The position numbers and the translations under genes were made by a program. A model generated the notes under the pieces. The model was given only the letters and a program-made list of their open reading frames with translations, had not been told where the DNA came from and did no database searches. Positions 1 to 6,171 of a stretch of DNA of 6,631 bases are shown in pieces. The DNA comes from an uncultured Dysosmobacter sp. Lineage in GTDB: Bacteria > Bacillota > Clostridia > Oscillospirales > Oscillospiraceae. The stretch spans positions 1 through 6,631 of the forward strand of contig CAKTHE010000040.1 of assembly GCA_934563745.1 (NCBI GenBank), given 5' to 3'. The first letter of the stretch is position 1; every line of letters starts with the position of its first letter.

Positions 1-1300
<1,300 letters not shown>

Positions 1301-1314
1301 GGAAAATGGGCGTG

Positions 1315-1599
1315 TCAGTCGACGATGGCCAGGATATCATTCTGACGGACGACCACATACTCCACGTCCTCCAGATTCACCTTGGTGCCGGCATACTGGC
1401 TGGTGATGACCTTGTCGCCGGGCTTCACGGTCATGACAACGTCCTTGCCATCCACCATGCCGCCGGGGCCGACCGAGATCACTTCTGCAACCGAGGGCTT
1501 CTCCTTGGCGGAGCCGGTCAGAATGATGCCGCCCTTCGTGGTTTCTTCCGTCTCGATCATCTTCAGGATGACGCGATCTGCAAGCGGTGTAAGTTTCAT
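1315..1599 (-). CDS. groS: Co-chaperonin GroES (Hsp10)
   Basis: Lid of the GroEL folding chamber; a heptamer that binds the apical domains through a mobile loop. The protein is 94 residues, the normal length for the family. Seen: the N-terminus MKLTPLADRVILKMIE, the mobile loop at about residues 17-35 with the GroEL-contacting hydrophobic GGIIL (23-27), the segment VGPGG, and the C-terminal VRQNDILAIVD. The open frame extends upstream by 19 codons, but that extension reads through the ribosome binding site and is not family-like; the ATG at 1597-1599 has AAGGAGG 9 nt upstream. First gene of the CIRCE-controlled groES-groEL operon. Stop codon is TGA at 1315-1317. Nothing unusual in the protein. 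Confidence 0.98.
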   Translation of the reverse strand: MKLTPLADRVILKMIETEETTKGGIILTGSAKEKPSVAEVISVGPGGMVDGKDVVMTVKPGDKVITSQYAGTKVNLEDVEYVVVRQNDILAIVD

Positions 1600-1608
1600 G
1601 GGAAAGTG

Positions 1609-1615
1609 CCTCCTT
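1609..1615 (-). promoter_or_regulatory. groES ribosome binding site
   Basis: Minus-strand AAGGAGG, 9 nt before the groES ATG at 1599. It decides between the ATG at 1599 and the longer upstream frame. Confidence 0.88.
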
Positions 1616-1642
1616 ATAGAAAATAAAAATTGAAAACAAAAC

Positions 1643-1683
1643 AGCAGCGTTAGCACTCACTCTCCTCGAGTGCTAACGCTGCT
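1643..1683 (-). promoter_or_regulatory. CIRCE operator (HrcA binding site) in an extended palindrome
   Basis: The core 1650-1676 is an exact consensus CIRCE, TTAGCACTC-N9-GAGTGCTAA. The symmetry continues 7 bp further on each side (AGCAGCG / CGCTGCT), giving perfect 16-bp arms at 1643-1658 and 1668-1683. HrcA represses groE and dnaK operons through CIRCE in Gram-positive and other bacteria (established knowledge). Here it begins right after the -10 box and covers the expected transcription start near 1677-1680, so bound HrcA would block initiation. On the transcribed strand the palindrome is followed by the U-rich run GTTTTGTTTTC, which gives it the shape of an intrinsic terminator for read-through from the kinase gene. 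The repressor gene hrcA is not in the window. Confidence 0.97.
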
Positions 1684-1712
1684 ATCATAGTACAGCAAAT
1701 CGGATTTGTAAA
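1684..1712 (-). promoter_or_regulatory. Sigma-A type promoter of groES-groEL
   Basis: On the minus strand TTTACA (1712-1707, 5/6 to the -35 consensus) is separated by exactly 17 nt from TATGAT (1689-1684, 5/6 to the -10 consensus). The start is expected near 1677-1680, inside the CIRCE palindrome, leaving a leader of about 80 nt before groES. Vegetative promoter plus CIRCE is the normal design for class I heat-shock genes in Firmicutes. Confidence 0.82.
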
Positions 1713-1760
1713 GGGGAATTTTCACAAAAGTTGTGAAGATTTTGTAAAGGTTCTTACAAA
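1705..1760. repeat. TTTGTAA half-site cluster and two perfect inverted repeats beside the groES promoter
   Basis: This AT-rich island, in an otherwise GC-rich window, has two perfect inverted repeats: TTCACAA-N3-TTGTGAA at 1721-1737 and TTTGTAA-N6-TTACAAA at 1741-1760. TTTGTAA occurs a third time at 1705-1711, overlapping the groES -35 box, as part of a 10-bp direct repeat TTTGTAAAGG (1705-1714 and 1741-1750). The second inverted repeat starts 3 nt after the lipid-kinase stop codon. Possible roles are operator sites for an additional regulator of groESL, or weak AT-rich 3' hairpins of the kinase transcript. No U-tract follows directly, so a strong terminator is unlikely. Confidence 0.5.
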
Positions 1761-1763
1761 GGA

Positions 1764-2690
1764 TCAGCGGGCGGTGCGGTTGCAGTCGCAGCCCTGGGGC
1801 CCGAAGAAGAGGACTTTCTTATCCGCCATGCGGATGGTCACATCCCGGGAGGTGAAGCACTCGCCATCCAGGCAGGTGACCAGATCCTCCTGGGTGGACT
1901 GGATCCGGACCTCCTGGGCCTGGACGACCCGGGCCAGCGAGGGGAAGCGCCGCCAGTTGCCCTTGCCGTATGCGCTGACAAAGCGGGCAAACTGCAGCCG
2001 GCCCACGCCGCGTACGATCATGGTATCCAGCACCCCGTCGTTCATGCGTGCTTCCGGTACGGGCATAAAGCCGCCGCCGTAATAGCGGCCGTTGCAGACG
2101 GATACCAGGGAATATTCCCCCAAAAGGGTCTGCCCGTCCACGGTCACGGCCCAGCGCTGGCCGATGTCTTTGAAAAGAAAATTCATGGTCAGCGAGGTCA
2201 GATAGCTGCCAGAGCCGCCCCGGAAGGGGTGTCCGGCGTATTTATGTACGTCATTGGCGATCCGGGCGTCGATGCCGGTGCAGGCGATGGTCAGGGCGTA
2301 GCGGCCGTTGCAGTCGATCAGATCCAGGGGGAACTGGGGGCCATCCCACAGGTTTTCCGCGTCCCGGAATTTTTCCATGTCGTCGCCGAAGTTTCGCAGG
2401 AAGTCATTCCCGGTGCCGGCGGGAATGCAGGTCATGGCGGCGTTGCTGAGACCGGCGATACCGTTGGCGACCTCGTTCAGGGTCCCGTCGCCGCCGCAGG
2501 CGTAGATACGGACCGTATCGTTGACTGCGGCCGCCCGGCGGGCCAGCTCTTCCGCACTGCCGGGCCGGTCAGTGATCATGCAGCTGCAGTCCAGTCCGTA
2601 CTTGGAGCGCAGCTTTTCCGCCATGGTCAGGATCTGGGATGCCTGGTTGCCCTTGCCGGCGTGGGCATTGATGATGAAGATGTGTTTCAT
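1764..2690 (-). CDS. Diacylglycerol kinase-like lipid kinase (YegS/DgkB/BmrU family)
   Basis: ATP-dependent kinase of the DAGK catalytic fold that phosphorylates a lipid hydroxyl, typically diacylglycerol to phosphatidic acid, at the inner membrane face. The protein is 308 residues, normal for the family. Seen: an N-terminal strand and loop IFIINAHAGKG (residues 4-14) like the family's phosphate-binding NPxAG region, the nucleotide-binding GGDGT at 66-70, PAGTGND at 90-96, and LDGE with D275, equivalent to the catalytic-base DGE motif described in DgkB. The frame is open 21 codons further upstream, but the ATG at 2688-2690 is preferred because it starts at the conserved first strand and has GGAGAT upstream; the extension shows no family similarity. 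A short Cys-containing tail (GCDCNRTAR) ends the protein. It lies 125 nt downstream of the methyltransferase gene with no clear promoter between, so co-transcription is likely. The exact lipid substrate cannot be told from sequence. Confidence 0.9.
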   Translation of the reverse strand: MKHIFIINAHAGKGNQASQILTMAEKLRSKYGLDCSCMITDRPGSAEELARRAAAVNDTVRIYACGGDGTLNEVANGIAGLSNAAMTCIPAGTGNDFLRNFGDDMEKFRDAENLWDGPQFPLDLIDCNGRYALTIACTGIDARIANDVHKYAGHPFRGGSGSYLTSLTMNFLFKDIGQRWAVTVDGQTLLGEYSLVSVCNGRYYGGGFMPVPEARMNDGVLDTMIVRGVGRLQFARFVSAYGKGNWRRFPSLARVVQAQEVRIQSTQEDLVTCLDGECFTSRDVTIRMADKKVLFFGPQGCDCNRTAR

Positions 2691-2700
2691 TTTATTATGA

Positions 2701-2706
2701 ATCTCC
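2701..2706 (-). promoter_or_regulatory. Lipid kinase ribosome binding site
   Basis: Minus-strand GGAGAT lies 10 nt before the ATG at 2690. It is weaker than the other sites in the window. It overlaps the in-frame upstream ATG at 2708, which argues against that codon as the start. Confidence 0.6.
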
Positions 2707-2815
2707 ATTCTGCCGCTGGAATGAGGCGGACGAAAAGAGGCGGAACCCTTCATCAGCGGCGAATGAAGAGCCCGGAATCGGGAAGGAGCTGCGCCGTTGC
2801 GGCATGATCCGGGGA

Positions 2816-3925
2816 TTATTTACCATACATAAAGACATCACACTTGATCATGCCGTTGTAGAGCTTGCGTTTTTTATCGGCTGCGCGGCCAAAGCAGCGC
2901 TCAAATTCCGTGTGGGACGAGAGCACCAGCACGCGCCATTTGGGCGGAAGATCCTGCAGCGCCGCGCCGAATGCCCGATAAAGCGCCTCGGCCTCTTTCT
3001 TTTCCAAAAGACGCTCGCCGTAAGGCGGATTGGTCACCAGCTGGCCATATTCGCTGTCCCGGTGAAATTTGCCGGCATCCGCCGTCTCGAAGCGGATGCA
3101 GTCCTCCACGCCGGCCAGACGGGCGTTGTGCTGCGCCAGCTCCACCGCGGCGGGATCAATGTCGCCGCCCCAAATATCATATTGGCCGTGAAATTCTTTA
3201 TCCATTGCCTCCTGAGCGGCATCCAGCCAGAGGGAGGAGGACATGTTTTTCCAGCGCTGGGCGGAGAAGCTGCGGTCCAGCCCCGGCGCCCGGTTCTTGG
3301 CGATCAGGGCCGCTTCGATGGGGATGGTGCCGCTGCCGCAAAAGGGGTCGCAGAAGGAATCCTTGCCCCGATAACGGGAAAGCGTCACCAAAGCGGCGGC
3401 CAGCGTCTCTTTCAAGGGGGCGCCCATGTTCCGGGCCCGGTAGCCGCGCTTATAAAGCCCGTCACCGGAAGTGTCCAGATACAGGCTGGCCCGGTCCTTG
3501 ATGATGGCGAACTGGATCTGATAACGGCTGCCGCTTTCCGGAAGCGTTTCCAGACCATAGGCCTGCCCCAGCCGCCGGGCGGCCGCCTTTTTCACAATGG
3601 CCTGACAGGCGGGAACGGAGTGCAGCTGGGAGTTGAGGGTATAGCCCTTGACGGGGAACTCGCCATCCAGGGGGATATAGTCCTCCCACGCAAGGGCGCG
3701 GACCCCCTCAAACAGCGCGTCGAAGGTGGGGGCGGGGAAGGAGCCCAGCTCCAGCAAAACACGAGCGCCGCAGCGCAGGTTGATGTTCAGCCGGGCAATA
3801 TCCGCCAGGGTGCCCCGGCAGTGAACGCGGCCGTTTTCGGCCCGGACGTCGGCAAGCTGCAGACGCCTCATCTCATCGGCCACCAGACTTTCCAGACCGA
3901 ACAGGCAGGGTACCGTCAGAGTCAT
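2816..3925 (-). CDS. rlmL: THUMP-domain class I SAM-dependent RNA methyltransferase (RlmL/YpsC family)
   Basis: Predicted rRNA guanine-N2 methyltransferase; the family includes the N-terminal half of E. coli RlmKL, which makes m2G2445 in 23S rRNA, and the single-function Gram-positive YpsC. The protein is 369 residues, as expected for the unfused form. Seen: N-terminal PCLFGLESLVADEM (6-19), a THUMP region at roughly 45-155, the SAM-binding motif DPFCGSGT at 193-200, the acidic GGDIDP at 253-258, and the catalytic NPPYGE at 299-304. The ATG at 3923-3925 is chosen over an upstream in-frame TTG at 3943 because AAAGGAGG sits 6 nt before the ATG and would lie inside the longer version. It has its own promoter 37 nt upstream of the start and probably reads into the lipid kinase gene. 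The symbol is by family; there is no RlmK half here, and the exact modified base is inferred. Confidence 0.92.
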   Translation of the reverse strand: MTLTVPCLFGLESLVADEMRRLQLADVRAENGRVHCRGTLADIARLNINLRCGARVLLELGSFPAPTFDALFEGVRALAWEDYIPLDGEFPVKGYTLNSQLHSVPACQAIVKKAAARRLGQAYGLETLPESGSRYQIQFAIIKDRASLYLDTSGDGLYKRGYRARNMGAPLKETLAAALVTLSRYRGKDSFCDPFCGSGTIPIEAALIAKNRAPGLDRSFSAQRWKNMSSSLWLDAAQEAMDKEFHGQYDIWGGDIDPAAVELAQHNARLAGVEDCIRFETADAGKFHRDSEYGQLVTNPPYGERLLEKKEAEALYRAFGAALQDLPPKWRVLVLSSHTEFERCFGRAADKKRKLYNGMIKCDVFMYGK

Positions 3926-3931
3926 ACCCGG

Positions 3932-3939
3932 CCTCCTTT
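3932..3939 (-). promoter_or_regulatory. Methyltransferase ribosome binding site
   Basis: Minus-strand AAAGGAGG, 6 nt before the ATG at 3925. It overlaps the codons after the alternative TTG at 3943 and so rules that start out. Confidence 0.87.
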
Positions 3940-3961
3940 CCAAAATGATACGTTTACAAGC

Positions 3962-3989
3962 AGTATAACAGACCCGCAGATAAAGTCAA
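3962..3989 (-). promoter_or_regulatory. Sigma-A type promoter of the methyltransferase gene
   Basis: Minus-strand TTGACT (3989-3984, 5/6) and TATACT (3967-3962, 5/6) are 16 nt apart, and the -10 is extended by TGT just upstream (TGTTATACT). Transcription should begin near 3955, giving a leader of about 30 nt. The promoter lies 25 nt beyond the MATE stop codon, so the methyltransferase is a separate unit, though read-through from MATE is possible since no terminator is visible between them. Confidence 0.78.
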
Positions 3990-4014
3990 CGGCCGGGGAA
4001 AAGAACGCTGCGCG

Positions 4015-5397
4015 TCACTCCCGGACTGCGGAGACGGTCTCCTCCGGCTTTTCCGTGCCGGCCGCTTCGATCCGGCGGCGGATCCGCCGGGCACAGACAA
4101 AATAGGCGGGGACCAGGAAGCTGTCCGCCAGGATCCAGGCAGCGGGAGAGGCGTAGCAGGCCGCGGCGTATCCGTAGACGCCCACCAGACGGGCCACCGC
4201 GATCCGGCCGATCATTTCCAGCACGCCGGCAAAGGTGGCCAGGGGTGAAAAGCCCATGCCCTGGATCATGAAGCGGAAGATGTTCACCAGGGCCAAAGGA
4301 ATATAAAAGACGACCAGGATCCACAAAAAGTGCTGCGCCAGCGGCGCCAGGTCAGCGCTGCCCGCGTCCAGAAAGAGCATGACCATCCCGTGCCCGGCCA
4401 GGCGGACGGAGGCCATGGCGATCAGGGCGTAGATCACGCCCAGGACCGTGCAGGCCCGGACGCCCTGGTGCAGGCGCTTCCATGCGCCGGCGCCCACATT
4501 CTGCCCGCCGTAGGTGACCATGGTGGAGCCCATGGCGTCAAAGGGACAGGCCAGAAACAGCGAGACCTTCTGAGCGGCCGTGGTGGCGGTGACATAGGTG
4601 GTGCCCAGTACGTTTACGGCGCTTTGCAGGATCACGCTGCCGATGGCGGTGATGGAGTACTGCAGCCCCATGGGGAGCCCCAGCATCATCAGCCGGCCGA
4701 TGCGCCGCCAGGACCAGGCCCAGTCCCCCCGCTCCATGCGCAGCACGTCAAAGCCGCGGCAGACCCGGAACAAACAGCCGAAGCCGGCCAGAAATTGGCT
4801 GAAGATGGTGGCGAAGGCCGCGCCGAACACGCCCAGACCGAAGTTGATGATCAGAACCAGATCCAGCACGATGTTGGTCAGGGAAGCCGCTACCAGCCAG
4901 ATCACAGGGGTCCGGCTGTCACCCAGAGAGCGCAGGATGCCGGCGGTCATGTTATAGAGGATATAGCCCGGGATGCCTGCGAAGATGGTCCGGATATAGA
5001 CCCAGGCGCTCTCATAAATATCCGCGGGCGTCTGCATCAGGGAGAGGATCGCCCGGCCGAAGAGCAGCGTGGCGGCGGTGATGACCACGCTGAAAAAAAC
5101 ACAGCACCACAAGGCGCCCACCGCATATTTGCGCAGGCCGCTGAAATCCCCGGCGCCGAAGCATTGGGCCACGGGAATGGCAAAGCCGCTGCAAAGGCCG
5201 ATGCACCCGCCCACCACCAAAAAGTTGATGGAGCCGGTGGAGCCTACGGCGGCCAGCGCCTGCCCGCCCAAAAACTTGCCGACAATGGCGGTATCCACAA
5301 CGTTGTACAGCTGCTGAAAAAGAAGACCGAATAAAACCGGGATGCCGAATTGCAGCAGCAGCGTCATGGGACGGCCCCGCGTCAGGTCTTTTGTCAA
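4015..5397 (-). CDS. MATE family multidrug efflux transporter
   Basis: Polytopic inner-membrane exporter that uses a Na+ or H+ gradient to expel cationic drugs or metabolites. The protein is 460 residues, typical of the family, with about 12 hydrophobic segments in two homologous halves. Seen: N-terminal TKDLTRGRPMTLLLQFGIPVLFG, then LFQQLYNVVDTAIVGKFLGGQALAAVG, which is the classic MATE opening, and NMTAGILRSLGDSRTP further in. The second half has FDAMGSTMVTYGGQNVGAG and FRFMIQGMGFSPLATFAGVLEMIGR. The C-terminal tail is Arg/Glu-rich and soluble. The start is a TTG at 5395-5397: AAAGGAG lies 8 nt upstream and the protein then begins MTKDLT as in many homologues. The open frame runs 245 codons further upstream, antisense to nfeD, but that is a GC-rich shadow. 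Transcribed divergently from nfeD with a roughly 100-nt leader. Substrate is unknown. Confidence 0.95.
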   Translation of the reverse strand: MTKDLTRGRPMTLLLQFGIPVLFGLLFQQLYNVVDTAIVGKFLGGQALAAVGSTGSINFLVVGGCIGLCSGFAIPVAQCFGAGDFSGLRKYAVGALWCCVFFSVVITAATLLFGRAILSLMQTPADIYESAWVYIRTIFAGIPGYILYNMTAGILRSLGDSRTPVIWLVAASLTNIVLDLVLIINFGLGVFGAAFATIFSQFLAGFGCLFRVCRGFDVLRMERGDWAWSWRRIGRLMMLGLPMGLQYSITAIGSVILQSAVNVLGTTYVTATTAAQKVSLFLACPFDAMGSTMVTYGGQNVGAGAWKRLHQGVRACTVLGVIYALIAMASVRLAGHGMVMLFLDAGSADLAPLAQHFLWILVVFYIPLALVNIFRFMIQGMGFSPLATFAGVLEMIGRIAVARLVGVYGYAAACYASPAAWILADSFLVPAYFVCARRIRRRIEAAGTEKPEETVSAVRE

Positions 5398-5405
5398 TGA
5401 AATCG

Positions 5406-5412
5406 CTCCTTT
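5406..5412 (-). promoter_or_regulatory. MATE ribosome binding site selecting a TTG start
   Basis: Minus-strand AAAGGAG ends 8 nt before the TTG at 5397. The first in-frame ATG downstream (12th codon) lies inside the conserved N-terminal segment and has no such site, so TTG is the likely initiator. Confidence 0.8.
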
Positions 5413-5453
5413 ATCCAAGCCGAAGCTTTTTATCTTGCAGTTTGCTGACAAAT

Positions 5454-5487
5454 GCCGCCGGGGCGCTGGGATCGTAGGGCCCGCGGC
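5454..5487 (-). other. Predicted hairpin in the MATE mRNA leader
   Basis: In the transcribed sense, GCCGCGGG (5487-5480) can pair with CCCG-G-CGGC (5462-5454) as an 8-bp GC stem with a single bulged G and a 17-nt loop. A second small stem AAGC-TTCG-GCTT (5428-5417) stands 4 nt before the Shine-Dalgarno. I do not recognise a known riboswitch class. The pairing is seen in the sequence; any regulatory function is inference. Confidence 0.4.
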
Positions 5488-5503
5488 AAGAGCAGCATGC
5501 ATT

Positions 5504-5531
5504 ATTATATAAGGTGCGGCGCAAAATGCAA
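5504..5531 (-). promoter_or_regulatory. Sigma-A type promoter of the MATE gene
   Basis: Minus-strand TTGCAT (5531-5526, 4/6) and a perfect TATAAT (5509-5504) with a 16-nt spacer, followed by an AT-rich start region. Transcription should begin near 5497, leaving an unusually long leader of about 100 nt. Confidence 0.72.
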
Positions 5532-5544
5532 GTGGGGCGTACAG

Positions 5545-5576
5545 AAAAAGCCGGGCCTGGCCGGCAGCCGGTTTTT
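5545..5576. repeat. Hairpin with T5 tracts on both strands in the divergent region
   Basis: AAAAA-G-CCGG at 5545-5554 can pair with CCGG-TTTTT at 5568-5576 (one bulged G, 13-nt GC-rich loop). Either strand reads as a short GC stem ending in five T, the outline of a bidirectional terminator. It lies between two outward-facing promoters, where neither known gene's transcript would pass through it. Confidence 0.4.
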
Positions 5577-5638
5577 GTGCAAAAGGACCGGGATCGGCCG
5601 GCTGCGCCCGAATCGGCGCACAGAATGGGAAAAGGGTC

Positions 5639-5667
5639 TGGTCATCCGGGCGGCCGCATGCTATAAT
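5639..5667 (+). promoter_or_regulatory. Promoter of the nfeD-SPFH operon
   Basis: A perfect TATAAT at 5662-5667 with an extended -10 (TGC immediately before it) and a weak -35 TGGTCA (5639-5644, 4/6) at 17 nt. The expected start is near 5674, about 40 nt before the nfeD ATG. Confidence 0.72.
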
Positions 5668-5699
5668 CCTAATTGGAAAAGGCCCCAAGAGCGGGCGGG

Positions 5700-5705
5700 A
5701 AGGAG
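5700..5705 (+). promoter_or_regulatory. nfeD ribosome binding site
   Basis: AAGGAG, 10 nt before the ATG at 5716. It supports this start over the 88-codon upstream open extension, which also would span the promoter. Confidence 0.75.
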
Positions 5706-5715
5706 CGCGGCGGTC

Positions 5716-6171
5716 ATGAATGATTGGATCCTGGTTTGGCTGGGGGCGATGGTCCTGTTCGGCGCGGTGGAGGCCGCTACGGTGGGCCTGGTGTCCGTCT
5801 GGTTTGCCATCGGCGCGGCGGCGGCCCTGGGGGCGGCGCTGGCCGGGTGGAGCGTGACGGCGCAGATCCTGACGTTTGCCCTGGTGTCTGCCCTGGCGCT
5901 GGCTCTGACCCGGCCGCTGCTGCGGCATATGAGCCGCCGGGGAACGGTGCCCACCAACGCCGACCGGGTGCTGGGGATGACGGTCCGGGTGACGGAGCGG
6001 ATCGACAACGGGCAGTCCTCCGGCGCGGTTTACGCAGACGGAAAAACCTGGACGGCCCGCAGCGCGGACGGAAGCGTGATCCCGGAGGGGGAGCAGGTGC
6101 GGATCCTGTCCATGGAAGGAGTTACGCTGCATGTGGAAGCATGCGAGAAACAGAAAGGAGCAACGAGATGA
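5716..6171 (+). CDS. NfeD family membrane protein (short form)
   Basis: Partner of stomatin/SPFH proteins in membrane scaffold assemblies; the soluble C-terminal domain is an OB-like beta-barrel. The protein is 151 residues, matching the short NfeD form that lacks the N-terminal ClpP-like protease domain. Seen: hydrophobic segments at roughly residues 4-43 (two passes) and 47-64, a basic linker LLRHMSRR, then the OB domain with TNADRVLGMTVRVTE (80-94) and the family-typical GAVYADGKTWTARS (103-116). The ATG at 5716-5718 is chosen for its ribosome binding site and because it begins the first membrane segment. The stop TGA overlaps the next gene's ATG (ATGA), so translation is coupled to the SPFH gene. 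Role in membrane-domain organisation is known for the family; the specific client is unknown. Confidence 0.92.
   Translation: MNDWILVWLGAMVLFGAVEAATVGLVSVWFAIGAAAALGAALAGWSVTAQILTFALVSALALALTRPLLRHMSRRGTVPTNADRVLGMTVRVTERIDNGQSSGAVYADGKTWTARSADGSVIPEGEQVRILSMEGVTLHVEACEKQKGATR
6154..6160 (+). promoter_or_regulatory. SPFH gene ribosome binding site inside nfeD
   Basis: AAAGGAG lies within the last nfeD codons, 7 nt before the overlapping ATG at 6168. It fixes the downstream start and supports translational coupling. Confidence 0.82.

Larger units (their letters stand above)
5398..5715. other. Divergent intergenic region between MATE and nfeD
   Basis: A 318-bp gap. From left to right it holds the MATE leader (5398 to about 5497), the leftward MATE promoter (5504-5531), a GC-rich block of about 105 bp rich in GCCGG/CCGGC words (5532-5638), the rightward nfeD promoter (5639-5667) and the short nfeD leader. 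I see no convincing small ORF: the plus-strand frame open from 5452 is simply the upstream extension of nfeD without a ribosome binding site. Confidence 0.7.

Noticed and set aside
1600..1656. 19-codon N-terminal extension of GroES
   Set aside because: It translates through the Shine-Dalgarno and reaches the CIRCE region; GroES proteins begin at the MKLTPLADRV segment.
2771..2803. Short stems CCCG-GAAT-CGGG and GCCG-TTG-CGGC between the methyltransferase and kinase genes
   Set aside because: Only 4 bp each with no T-tract; expected by chance in GC-rich sequence and not supportable as terminators.
2229..2807. 192-codon plus-strand open frame opposite the lipid kinase
   Set aside because: Valine/glycine-rich translation without recognisable motifs, covering the kinase catalytic region on the other strand.
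2804..4105. 433-codon plus-strand open frame opposite the methyltransferase
   Set aside because: The methyltransferase on the minus strand has complete family motifs; this frame runs past both of its ends, has no ribosome binding site or recognisable domain, and is a shadow of GC-rich codon use.
4330..5334. 334-codon plus-strand open frame opposite MATE
   Set aside because: Gly/Gln/Ala/His-rich translation with no domain, fully inside the well-supported MATE gene; antisense shadow.
5452..5715. 88-codon upstream extension of nfeD
   Set aside because: It crosses both divergent promoters, has no ribosome binding site, and family-length NfeD begins at the ATG at 5716.
5398..6132. A 245-codon upstream open extension of the MATE frame, antisense to nfeD
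   Set aside because: It spans the MATE promoter and the whole nfeD gene on the opposite strand, is proline/arginine-rich low-complexity translation, and the ribosome binding site at 5406-5412 with a family-typical MTKDLT N-terminus places the real start at 5397.
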